Positions 55,256-63,370 of a DNA stretch of 64,000 nt are shown here, piece after piece. Source of the stretch: Belnapia arida (GTDB lineage Bacteria > Pseudomonadota > Alphaproteobacteria > Acetobacterales > Acetobacteraceae); NCBI RefSeq assembly GCF_016773205.1, contig NZ_JAETWB010000001.1, positions 558,001 through 622,000 on the forward strand, given 5' to 3'. Both the position numbers and the translations under genes were made by a program. Below the pieces are notes generated by a model that ran no database searches, had not been told where the DNA came from, and saw only the letters and a list, made by a program, of their open reading frames with translations. Each line of letters begins with the position of its first letter. Position 1 is the stretch's first letter.

Positions 55256-55678
55256 ATGGCACCTCCGACTGACGATGACGAGGTCGATCTGGGCATCAGC
55301 CTGGAAACCGTGGCCACGGTGGTAGACCACGCGCGGGCCTTGCAGGGCACCGAGGAGGCCGACCCGGAGCAGCTGTCGGAGGATGACGACAGCGAGGCGG
55401 CGTTGCTCCAGGAAGACCCGGACGACATGACCGAGGAGACGCTCACCGCCTTCATCGACGGGCTGAACCAGGACGAGCAGGCGGCGCTGATCGCCCTGAC
55501 CTGGGTCGGGCGCGGCGATTACGGGCCGGAGGACTGGGAGGAGGCGGTGCGCCTCGCCAATGAACGGAACGAGCAGATGGCTGCGGGCGCTTATCTTCTG
55601 CAGATGGACATGCTGGGCGATCTGCTGGCCGAAGGCGTCGCGGCCTTCGGCCTCTCCATCGAGGATGTGGAGCGCTAG
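55256..55678 (+). CDS. DUF3775 family protein
   Basis: A 140-residue strongly acidic protein. It has the DUF3775 pattern: DLGISLETVATVVDHARAL near the start, an acidic linker (EEADPEQLSEDDDSEAALLQ), then a helical core LTAFIDGLNQDEQAALIALT, WVGRGDY and EEAVRLANER ending in AFGLSIEDVE. It has no catalytic motif; the function is unknown and probably cytoplasmic. The start at 55256 is chosen over far upstream ATGs because AAGGGG lies before it and the family begins here. The upstream divergent gap contains a GGTCA-N4-TGACC dyad at 55159-55172. Confidence 0.85.
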   Translation: MAPPTDDDEVDLGISLETVATVVDHARALQGTEEADPEQLSEDDDSEAALLQEDPDDMTEETLTAFIDGLNQDEQAALIALTWVGRGDYGPEDWEEAVRLANERNEQMAAGAYLLQMDMLGDLLAEGVAAFGLSIEDVER

Positions 55679-55814
55679 GGGCCGGGCCCGGCCTCGCCTG
55701 GCAATGACGGCGGCGGCGCGGGACCAGCGCCGCAATCGGTAAGCGTCCCAAGCCTGTCCCCGGCGGGCTACCTTGCGGCTGCGACGACTCCCTCTCGGGA
55801 GGCGAACATGCCGG

Positions 55815-56546
55815 TCAGACCGGCGTGCGGGGCAGGGCGGCGATCTCGCGGATCAGCTTCCGCTTCACGGCGTTGCCGAAGCTCTGGAAATCCTCGGCGA
55901 CAACGACGAAGGCGCCGGGGCCGCCGATGACATTCTCGCGGTAATACTCGTCAAGCGGCACCGGAGGCATCCGGCCGAAGGTCGGGCGGTCGTTCACGAT
56001 GGGCAGGCCGTTGATGGTGATGCCCTCGGCTACCACCCGGTCGCGCGCCAGCTCCACCGGGCCGCCGCTGTTGTTCACCCCGTCGCCGGAGACGTCGATT
56101 ACCCGGCGCGTCGCCTCGAAGGGGGCGTCGTTTAGCACCTTGAGCGAGAAGTCGAGCGCGCCGGAGATCGAGGTCCAGGAAAGCGAGGCGCGGGGCGCCT
56201 CGGCCAGGCGCTCGGACCAGCCCTGGGCATCGCCGGCGCCGGCGATCCGGGCCCAGGGCAGCACCAGGCGCTGGTACTCGGCGCCGGCCCATTCGACATA
56301 AGCGAGGCCGATGGCGCCCATCATGCCGCCGCGAATCGCCTCCACCACCGCCGGGTCGGCGACGGCGTTGCGGTATCCCTCGCGCTGGAGCCGGGCCTCG
56401 TCCTCATCAACCGAGCGGGAGACATCGACGGCGAGGACCAGGAGCACGTCCACCGGCTCGCCCTCGGCGCGGGCCAGGGCGGGCGCCAGGACAGTCGCGG
56501 CCAGCAGGGCACGCCGACCGAGCCGGTAGGAAGTGGAGCACGGCAC
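55815..56546 (-). CDS. DUF1194 exported VWA-like protein
   Basis: A 243-residue protein with a Tat-like signal (LGRRALLAATVLAPALARAE) and a DUF1194 von Willebrand-A fold. The MIDAS motif DVSRSVDEDEARLQREGY is near residue 41, and RVIDVSGDGVNNSGG supplies further metal contacts. It is a periplasmic protein whose partners are unknown; DUF1194 is widespread in alphaproteobacteria. It converges with the DUF3775 gene across a 136-base gap that holds the palindrome GGCCGGGCCCGGCC (55680-55693). Confidence 0.86.
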   Translation of the reverse strand: MPCSTSYRLGRRALLAATVLAPALARAEGEPVDVLLVLAVDVSRSVDEDEARLQREGYRNAVADPAVVEAIRGGMMGAIGLAYVEWAGAEYQRLVLPWARIAGAGDAQGWSERLAEAPRASLSWTSISGALDFSLKVLNDAPFEATRRVIDVSGDGVNNSGGPVELARDRVVAEGITINGLPIVNDRPTFGRMPPVPLDEYYRENVIGGPGAFVVVAEDFQSFGNAVKRKLIREIAALPRTPV

Positions 56547-56595
56547 GACCGTCGCCTCCTTGACGCTGGACCGTCATGGAAGCGCGCCCGCGGGC

Positions 56596-56617
56596 GGCGG
56601 TTCAAGCACGAACCGCC
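56596..56617 (-). terminator. Hairpin after the DegT aminotransferase gene
   Basis: A perfect eight-base-pair stem GGCGGTTC/GAACCGCC with loop AAGCAC lies 11 bases beyond the stop at 56628 on the minus strand, between that gene and the DUF1194 gene. No T run follows it on the minus strand, so it may be Rho-assisted. Confidence 0.45.
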
Positions 56618-56627
56618 AAGAAAATGA

Positions 56628-57788
56628 TTACAGCCCGGCGATCACCGCAGCGGCGACGCGGGCCACATCCTCCTCGGTAAGGTAGGGATGCATGGGCAGG
56701 GAGAGCACCTGGTCGCAAAGACGCTCGCTGACCGGCAGCGGCGGCGGGCCGCCCGCGATCCCTTCCGCATGGGCCCCCGCATAGGCCGGCTGGTGGTGCA
56801 GCGGCTTCGGGTAGTAGATCGCCGAGGGAATGCCGGCGGCCTTCATGCTGTCCTGGACCCGGGCGCGGGCCGCGGCGTCAGGCAGGCTCACGGTGTAGAT
56901 GCCCCAGGCACTGCTGGTGCCTGCCGGCACCTGCGGGGTGCGGACCCGCCCGGCGAGATGCGCCTCGTACCAGGTGGCGGCCCGGGCACGCGCCTTCAGC
57001 TCGCCCTCCAGCAGCGGGAGCTTGGCCAGCAGGATGGCGGCCTGGATGGAATCGAGCCGCCCGTTCATGCCGGTGCGCTGCACCTCGTAGCGGCTCTTGC
57101 CCTCGCCATGGGTACGGAGCGAGCGGTAGAGCTCCGCCCGGCCGGCATCGTTGGTGAGAATGGCGCCGCCATCGCCGTAGCAGCCGAGCGTCTTGGTCGG
57201 ATAGAAGCTGAGCGCCGTGGCATGGGCATGGGTGCCGAGCCGGCGGTTGCCAAGCACGCCGCCGAAGGCCTGGGCGGCATCGTCGAGGGCGAACATGCCG
57301 TGCTTCGCGCAGAGAGCCTCGATGGCTGGCCAGTCGGCCGGCAGGCCGTAGAGGTCGACGCCGATGACGGCGCGGGGGCGAAGACGCCCCTCCTTCCGCA
57401 CCAGCGCCAGCCGGCGCTCGAGGTCGGCGAGGTCGATGTTGAAGCTGCTCTCCTCCACATCGACGAAGATGGGCGTGGCGCCGAGCACCAGCGGCACCTC
57501 GGCCGTCGCCGTGTAGGTGAAGGCGGGGAGGAAGACGGCGTCGCCCGGCCCGATGCCCTCGGCCATCATGGCGATCTGCAGGGCGTCCGTGCCGGAGGAG
57601 ACGCCCACGGCATGCTTCGCCCCGGAGAATTCGGCGAGCCCGGCCTCGATCGCATCGACCTCGGGCCCCTGGATGAAGCGGCCGTGGTCCAGGATGCGGG
57701 CGATGCCGGCATCGATCTCGGACCGGATCAGCGCCTGCTGGGCCTTCATGTCGAAGAAGGCGATGGGGCGGGGTGCGGCTGTGCTCAT
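56628..57788 (-). CDS. DegT/DnrJ/EryC1/StrS-family sugar aminotransferase
   Basis: A 386-residue PLP enzyme. It starts PIAFFDMKAQQALIRSEIDA, has VSSGTDALQIAMMAEGIGPG for PLP phosphate binding, DDAAQAFGG with the cofactor aspartate, and the Schiff-base lysine K199 in SFYPTKTLGCYGDGG; the C-terminus carries YPKPLHHQPAYAG. It aminates keto-sugar nucleotides in LPS, capsule or glycan synthesis (WbpE/ArnB-like). It is not adjacent to the polysaccharide genes at the right edge but could serve the same pathway. It is divergent from the efflux pump gene. Confidence 0.9.
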   Translation of the reverse strand: MSTAAPRPIAFFDMKAQQALIRSEIDAGIARILDHGRFIQGPEVDAIEAGLAEFSGAKHAVGVSSGTDALQIAMMAEGIGPGDAVFLPAFTYTATAEVPLVLGATPIFVDVEESSFNIDLADLERRLALVRKEGRLRPRAVIGVDLYGLPADWPAIEALCAKHGMFALDDAAQAFGGVLGNRRLGTHAHATALSFYPTKTLGCYGDGGAILTNDAGRAELYRSLRTHGEGKSRYEVQRTGMNGRLDSIQAAILLAKLPLLEGELKARARAATWYEAHLAGRVRTPQVPAGTSSAWGIYTVSLPDAAARARVQDSMKAAGIPSAIYYPKPLHHQPAYAGAHAEGIAGGPPPLPVSERLCDQVLSLPMHPYLTEEDVARVAAAVIAGL

Positions 57789-57973
57789 GCCGGGGGATTA
57801 GACCGCCCGGGCGGGCGGGACAAATCAAGGCGCGTATCGAAGCGCAACATCACCTCGGCACGGGCTGACGCCGGCCCCGCAGCAGCAAGGGGCGGAACCG
57901 GCCGGGCCGGGCTGCCTTACCCCTAGTTCCTGCCCCCGTCACGGGGACTGCCTGCCGGGGCCGAGGAGAACGC

Positions 57974-59536
57974 GTGAGCACCCGTATCCGCACCGAAGCC
58001 GCCTTGCCGGACACCGTGCAGGAGGCCGTGCCCACGGCCGCGGTAGCGCCCCCGCCGGCGCGGCTGCGGATCGTCCTTGCCGGGGCGCTGCTGGCGATGA
58101 TGCTGGCGGCGCTCGACCAGAACATCGTCAACACCGCCCTGCCTCGGATGGTGGGTGAGCTCGGGGGAATGGCGCATCTCTCCTGGGTGGTCACGGCCTT
58201 CATGCTGACCTCGACCACGACGACGCCGCTCTACGGCAAGCTCTCCGACCTCTATGGCAGGCGGCGGCTGTTCTTCGTCGCCATCTCGCTTTTCCTCGTC
58301 GGCTCGCTGCTCTGCGGGGCGGCGCAGACGATGGGGCAGCTGATCGGCTTCCGTGCCCTCCAGGGGCTTGGGGCGGGCGGGCTGCTGGTGCTGGCCCAGG
58401 CGGTGATCGGTGATGTGGTCTCGCCGCGGCAGCGGCCGCGCTACCAGGGGCTCTTCACCGGGGCCTTCGCGCTGTCGAGCGTCGCTGGGCCGCTGCTCGG
58501 CGGCGTCATCACCTCGGCGCTGTCCTGGCGCTGGGTCTTCTACGTGAACCTGCCGATCGGCATCCTCGCCATGGTGATGATCGCGGTCGGCCTGCGGGCG
58601 CCGCCCGCGGGCCAGGCGCGCAAGGTCGACTACCCCGGCACGGTGCTGCTGGCCGGGGCGACGACCGCCCTGCTCCTGCTGCTGGCCTGGGGCGGCACAG
58701 AATTCCCCTGGGAATCCTTCGACAGCCTGGCGCTGGCGCTCGGGACGGTGGCGCTGATCGGCACCTTCCTCTGGTGGGAGCTCCGGGCGCCGGAGCCGCT
58801 GATTCGCCTCGCCCTGTTCCGCAACGCGATCTTCGCCCGCGGCGTCGCGGTGGGCGGGATGATGACCTTCGCCATGCTCGGCTCCACCGTCTTCCTGCCG
58901 CTCTACTTCCAGCTCGTGCTCGGGATGAGCCCGGCCGTCGCGGGCATGATGGTGCTGCCGCAGGTCGTGGGCATGCTGCTCAGCTCGGTGATCGGCGGGC
59001 GGATCGTCTCGCGGCTCGGCCGGAACAAGCCCTTCCTGCTGGCCGCGCTCGCGCTGGAGGCGGCGGCGCTGGCGAGCCTCGCGCTCTTCGCCTGGATCGC
59101 GGCAGGGCCGGCGGCCTTCCTCGTCTCCATGGGGGCACTCGGGTTAGGCATGGGGATGGGCATGCCCAACCTGACGACGGCGGTGCAGAATGCCGTCGCG
59201 CACCGCGAGCTCGGCGCGGCGACGGGGGCGATGGCCTTCGTCCGCTCGCTCGGCGGGGCGGTCGGGGTGGCAGCCTCGGGGACGATCATGGCCTCGCGGC
59301 TCTCGGCGGCGCTGGCCGGGGTCGGCGGCGGCCTCGATCTCGGGCGGCTGACCCAGCACGGCATCGAGGCGATGGCAGGGATGAGCCCCGTGCAGCAGGC
59401 GGCGGTCGGCGCTGCCTACCGCTCGGCGCTGACGGGTTGCTTCCTGCTCAGCGGCGTGGTCATGACGGCCGCCTTCCTGCTCGTCCTCGGCCTGCCGGAA
59501 CTGACGCTGCGCAGCAGCCTCGGCGATGCGGAATGA
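57974..59536 (+). CDS. MFS multidrug efflux transporter, DHA2 (EmrB/QacA) family
   Basis: A 520-residue membrane protein with about fourteen hydrophobic helices. Typical elements are MMLAALDQNIVNTALPRMVG in helix 1, motif A GKLSDLYGRRR, GFRALQGLGAGGLLVLAQAV, and motif C GPLLGG followed by WRWVFYVNLPIGI. It exports drugs or metabolites using the proton gradient. A GTG start at 57974 is preceded by GAGGAG. The 185-base divergent gap to the DegT gene includes CCGCCCGGGCGG. The stop overlaps a possible start of the oxidoreductase gene. Confidence 0.9.
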   Translation: MSTRIRTEAALPDTVQEAVPTAAVAPPPARLRIVLAGALLAMMLAALDQNIVNTALPRMVGELGGMAHLSWVVTAFMLTSTTTTPLYGKLSDLYGRRRLFFVAISLFLVGSLLCGAAQTMGQLIGFRALQGLGAGGLLVLAQAVIGDVVSPRQRPRYQGLFTGAFALSSVAGPLLGGVITSALSWRWVFYVNLPIGILAMVMIAVGLRAPPAGQARKVDYPGTVLLAGATTALLLLLAWGGTEFPWESFDSLALALGTVALIGTFLWWELRAPEPLIRLALFRNAIFARGVAVGGMMTFAMLGSTVFLPLYFQLVLGMSPAVAGMMVLPQVVGMLLSSVIGGRIVSRLGRNKPFLLAALALEAAALASLALFAWIAAGPAAFLVSMGALGLGMGMGMPNLTTAVQNAVAHRELGAATGAMAFVRSLGGAVGVAASGTIMASRLSAALAGVGGGLDLGRLTQHGIEAMAGMSPVQQAAVGAAYRSALTGCFLLSGVVMTAAFLLVLGLPELTLRSSLGDAE

Positions 59537-59571
59537 GGGCGGCGCCCTCCGAGACAGCCAGGATCATCGCC

Positions 59572-60543
59572 ATGCCCGCCCCCATCGCTCTCGGCATCAT
59601 CGGCTTCGGCATCATGGGGGAGCGGCTGCTGCGCGCCGCGCTCGACCATGCGGCGGAGAGCGTGCGGCCGGCCGGGGTCTGGGACCCGGCGGAGGCGGCA
59701 CAGGGGCGCCTGGCCGCGGTACCCGGCGGGGTGCCGATGCTCGCCTCGGCCGAGGCGGTGATCGCGGCCTGCGACTGCCTCTACATCGCCGCGCCGCCGG
59801 CCGCGCATATCCCGCTGGCCGAGGCGGCGCTGGCGGCGGGGCGGGCCGTTTTCCTCGAGAAGCCGCTGGCGACGGACCTGGCCGAGGCGCGGCGCTTCGT
59901 CGCGCGGGCGGAGGCGCGGGGCGCCCGGGCAGCGGTGAACTTCCCGATGGCCTCCTCGCCGGCGGTGCGGCAACTCTCGGCCTGGCGCGAGGGGCTGCGG
60001 CCGGAGGCGCTGGAGATTGAGGTCGGCTTCGCCCGCTGGCCGCGCGGCTGGCAGAGCGATGCGGCGAGCTGGCTGGCGCGGCGGGCGGAGGGCGGCTTCA
60101 CACGCGAGGTGATCTCTCACTTCCTATTCCTCACCAGGCGGCAGCTCGGGCCGCTCGCGCTCGAGGAAGCCGCGGCCGACTACCCGCCGGGCGACGGGGC
60201 CGAGACCGCGATCCGCGCCCGGCTACGGGCCAGCGGGGTGCCGGTGCGGCTGACCGGCGGTGTCGGGACCACGCCGAAGGACGACCACAATGCCTGGACG
60301 TTGAACGGGGCGATCCGGCTGCGCGACTGGTCCTTCGCCGAACGGCGTGGGGCGGACGGGGCCTGGGCGCAGGCGCCGGACGCGTTGCCGAACGAGCGGA
60401 TGCGGCCGCTGGTGCTGCGCGATCAGTTGACCGGGGTCGCGGCGATGACGAGGGGTGAGCCGCACAGCCTGGCAACGCTGCGCGAGGCGCTGGAGGTGCA
60501 GGAGGTGGTGGAGGCGATTCTGGCGGCCGGTCCGCGCGCCTGA
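59572..60543 (+). CDS. Gfo/Idh/MocA family oxidoreductase
   Basis: A 323-residue NAD(P)-dependent dehydrogenase. The Rossmann motif ALGIIGFGIMGERLL begins at residue 5, and VFLEKPLATDLAEARRFV is the conserved EKP element at about 98. The C-terminal beta-sheet domain fits the family. Substrates are sugars, inositols or nucleotide sugars. Two starts are possible: ATG 59533 overlapping the MFS stop (ATGA), or ATG 59572 with AGGA upstream and a family-like N-terminus; the second is used. Co-transcription with the efflux gene is likely. Confidence 0.85.
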   Translation: MPAPIALGIIGFGIMGERLLRAALDHAAESVRPAGVWDPAEAAQGRLAAVPGGVPMLASAEAVIAACDCLYIAAPPAAHIPLAEAALAAGRAVFLEKPLATDLAEARRFVARAEARGARAAVNFPMASSPAVRQLSAWREGLRPEALEIEVGFARWPRGWQSDAASWLARRAEGGFTREVISHFLFLTRRQLGPLALEEAAADYPPGDGAETAIRARLRASGVPVRLTGGVGTTPKDDHNAWTLNGAIRLRDWSFAERRGADGAWAQAPDALPNERMRPLVLRDQLTGVAAMTRGEPHSLATLREALEVQEVVEAILAAGPRA

Positions 60544-60621
60544 GGGCCTGGCACCGGCCTTGGCCGAACACGAAGCTCGCGCGTTCCCCGGGGGCACACC
60601 GTCCGGCCTGGAGGAATGCCC

Positions 60622-61371
60622 ATGCCCAATGATGCCTGCGGCTGCTGCGGCGGCCTGCTCCATCGTCCCGCCGCCTCAGGGCGCCGCGCCGTTCTGGCTG
60701 GCGGCGCTTTGCTGGCCAGCCTGGTCCTGCCGCCCAGCCTTGCGCGGGCAGCCGACCCGGTGCCGAAGACCGACCTTACCCCGGACGCGGCCCTCAACCT
60801 GCTGAAGCTCGGCAACGACCAGTTCCGTACGGAGGCACCCTTCCGCAGCGTTCAGGGCCGCGAGCGGCGGGTGGAGCTGGCGCGTGGCCAGGCGCCCTTC
60901 TGCGTGCTGGTCGGCTGCTCCGACAGTCGGGTGCCGCCCGAATTGCTGTTCGGCCGCGGCTTGGGCGAGTTATTCATCGTCCGCAACGCCGGCAACACGA
61001 TCGACACCGCGGCGCTCGGCAGCGTCGAATACGGCGTCGGCGTGCTCGGCTGCCCGCTGATCGTGGTGCTGGGGCACGAGGCCTGCGGCGCCGTGGCCGC
61101 GGCGGTGGACGTGGTCCAGCGGAACGCAACCTTCCCCGGCGTGATCGGCGAGATGATCCAGCCGATCATCCCCGCCGTGCTCGCGGCCCGCCGCCCATCC
61201 GGCGAAGTGGACCTGAACGATGCCGTGGTGGCGAATGCCAAGCGCGTGGCAATGCGTCTGAAGGCGCAAAGCCCGGTGGTGCAGCAGCTGCTGCGCGAGG
61301 GCCGGCTGAAGATCGTCGCCGCCCGCTATGACCTCGACGATGGGGATGTGGACTGGTTCGAGGAGGCCTGA
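60622..61371 (+). CDS. Exported beta-class carbonic anhydrase
   Basis: A 249-residue enzyme converting CO2 and bicarbonate. All zinc and catalytic residues are present: C99-x-D101-x-R103 (CSDSRVPPE), H152 and C155 (GHEACGA). A Tat-like signal, SGRRAVLAGGALLASLVLPP, indicates periplasmic location. Ahead of it is an unusual MPNDACGCCGG with three Cys in four positions. The ATG at 60622 is used because GGAGG at 60610-60614 is well spaced to it, unlike ATG 60616. The single gene converges on the CapD-type gene. Confidence 0.9.
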   Translation: MPNDACGCCGGLLHRPAASGRRAVLAGGALLASLVLPPSLARAADPVPKTDLTPDAALNLLKLGNDQFRTEAPFRSVQGRERRVELARGQAPFCVLVGCSDSRVPPELLFGRGLGELFIVRNAGNTIDTAALGSVEYGVGVLGCPLIVVLGHEACGAVAAAVDVVQRNATFPGVIGEMIQPIIPAVLAARRPSGEVDLNDAVVANAKRVAMRLKAQSPVVQQLLREGRLKIVAARYDLDDGDVDWFEEA

Positions 61372-61401
61372 GCCTGCTCGGAAGGCCGGCGCCGCACAGG
61401 C

Positions 61402-63363
61402 CTACTGCACCTTTCGCGCGTCCTCCCCTTCGGCATTGTGGGTGAACTCGGGCACCAGCCGCCCAAGCTGCGCCAGCGCCGCCCGCGTGTTGCCGGAGCG
61501 GCTGCTGGCCGCGATCTCGTCGATGGCGCGGCCGACGAGCGCCGGGTCGGCGGTGCGGGGCGTCGCCATCAGCAGGCCGCGGAAGTCGGTCGGGCGGGGC
61601 GGCTCCTGGCCATGGAACAGCTCCTCGTAGAGCTTCTCGCCGGGGCGGAGGCCGGTGAAGCGGATATCGACATCCTCCTCCGGCCGCAGCCCGGCGAGGC
61701 GGATCATGCGGCGGGCGAGGTCGACGATCTTCACCGGCTTGCCCATGTCGAGGACGAAGATGCCGCCCTCGGCCAGCTCCTTTGGCTGGTCCTCGCGGTC
61801 CTCGGCGCCGATGACCGAGGCCTGGAGTACGAGGCCCACCGCCTCGCGCACTGTCATGAAGTAGCGGCGCATGTCGGGATGCGTCACGGTCAGCGGCCCG
61901 CCACGCTCCAGCTGGCGGCGGAACAGCGGCACGACGGAGCCGGTCGAGCCGAGGACATTGCCGAAGCGGACGGTGACGCAGCGCATGCCGCCCTGGGCGC
62001 GGGCCTCACGCTCGAGCGCCTGGCAGTACATCTCGGCTAGGCGCTTGCTGGCGCCCATCACGCTGGTCGGGTTCACCGCCTTGTCGGTGGAGATGAAGAC
62101 CATCGCCTTGCACCCGACGGCGCGTGCGGCATCGGCGACGATGCGGGTGCCGAGGGCATTGGTCTGCAGCCCCTCCAGCGGGTCGTTCTCGACCATCGGG
62201 ACATGCTTGAGCGCGGCGGCGTGGAAGACCAGCTCCGGCCGAAGCTCCTCCATCAGCCGGCGCATGCGCGGCTCGTCGCGGATATCGGCCAGCACGGCGC
62301 GGCGGGGAACGTCCGGGTGGCGCTCGCGGAGCTCCAAGTCGATCTCGTAGAGGGCGAATTCTCCATGGTCGAGCAGGGTGAGCTGGGAGGGGCCAAGCGC
62401 GGCCACCTGCCGGGCCAGCTCGCCGCCGATGGTGCCGCCGGCGCCGGTGACGAGAACGCGGCGGGCCTGGATGAGGCGGGCCATGCCCTCGCGGTCGAGT
62501 GGCACCTGCGGCCGGTCGAGCAGGTCCTCGATCAGCACGGGGCGGAGCTGGATGGGCGCCGCCTCCTTCGCCTGCAACGGATCCTCGGCACGCCGCGCGG
62601 CGGGGTCGAGGCTGGTGATGGAGGGGGCGCGGCGGACCGGGACGCCATGGCGGTCGGCGACATCGAGCAGCCGCTCGAGGGCAAGGCCCTGGACGTGGGC
62701 GGTGGTGAGCACGATCAGGGCGGGCAGCCGGTTCTCGTCGCGCATCCGGTCGAGCACGGCCGGGATCTCATCCGCCGTGCCGAGGATGGGGTGGCCCTGG
62801 ATGCGCCGCCCCGCCTGGCGCGAGCGCATGGAGAGGATGCCGACGACGCGGTAGCCCGGGCTCCGCTCCTGGGCGAGGCCGCGGATGAAGAGGTTGGCGC
62901 CATCCCCGGCGCCGACCAGCAGCACCGGCTGGGCGGTGCCGACGCCCTCCGGCCCGCGCCGGCCGTGATGCAGCCGCCCGGCGACGCGGGGCGCGCCGAG
63001 CAACAGGCCAAGGGTGAGGGCATGGATCGCCGGGAAGGCCGGGTTGGGCGGCACCCAGGCGCCGAACATGTGCAGGCCGCCCGAGAAGAGCATCGCCCCG
63101 AGCGCCGCAGCAACGGCGATGCCGATGAGGTCGGGCAGGCCGGCATAGCGCCAGTATTGCTGCGGCAGCCGTACCGGCAGCCCCGCGGCGAGCAGGGCCA
63201 GGGCCGCGCCGGGCAGGGCGAGCAGCCACCATGCCAGGGCGGCTGGCTCCGGCGGCCAGGCGCTGGGCGCGGCCAGCAGCATCGCCGCCGGCAGGGCGAG
63301 GGCGGCGATCAGGCTGTCGAGCAGCAGGTTCAGCAGGATTCGGTGCGGCGCGCGGCGAGCCAT
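61402..63363 (-). CDS. Membrane-bound nucleotide-sugar epimerase/dehydratase (CapD/PglF-like)
   Basis: A 653-residue polysaccharide-biosynthesis enzyme. Four transmembrane helices span about 9-120. A first Rossmann-like domain contains VLLVGAGDGANLFIRGLAQE. The catalytic SDR domain has VTGAGGTIGGELARQVAALG near 304, STDKAVNPTSVMGASKRLAE near 430 (the Met-Lys pair replacing Tyr, as in UDP-GlcNAc 4,6-dehydratases) and GLRPGEKLYEELF near the end. It makes 4-keto-6-deoxy sugars for capsule, LPS or glycoprotein. The start at 63363 is the first ATG after the preceding glycosyltransferase stop. Confidence 0.92.
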   Translation of the reverse strand: MARRAPHRILLNLLLDSLIAALALPAAMLLAAPSAWPPEPAALAWWLLALPGAALALLAAGLPVRLPQQYWRYAGLPDLIGIAVAAALGAMLFSGGLHMFGAWVPPNPAFPAIHALTLGLLLGAPRVAGRLHHGRRGPEGVGTAQPVLLVGAGDGANLFIRGLAQERSPGYRVVGILSMRSRQAGRRIQGHPILGTADEIPAVLDRMRDENRLPALIVLTTAHVQGLALERLLDVADRHGVPVRRAPSITSLDPAARRAEDPLQAKEAAPIQLRPVLIEDLLDRPQVPLDREGMARLIQARRVLVTGAGGTIGGELARQVAALGPSQLTLLDHGEFALYEIDLELRERHPDVPRRAVLADIRDEPRMRRLMEELRPELVFHAAALKHVPMVENDPLEGLQTNALGTRIVADAARAVGCKAMVFISTDKAVNPTSVMGASKRLAEMYCQALEREARAQGGMRCVTVRFGNVLGSTGSVVPLFRRQLERGGPLTVTHPDMRRYFMTVREAVGLVLQASVIGAEDREDQPKELAEGGIFVLDMGKPVKIVDLARRMIRLAGLRPEEDVDIRFTGLRPGEKLYEELFHGQEPPRPTDFRGLLMATPRTADPALVGRAIDEIAASSRSGNTRAALAQLGRLVPEFTHNAEGEDARKVQ

Positions 63364-63370
63364 GGCGCCG

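Noticed and set aside
55680-55693. Palindrome GGCCGGGCCCGGCC between the DUF3775 and DUF1194 genes
   Set aside because: It has no loop and no T run, so it is not a credible intrinsic terminator; noted only in passing.
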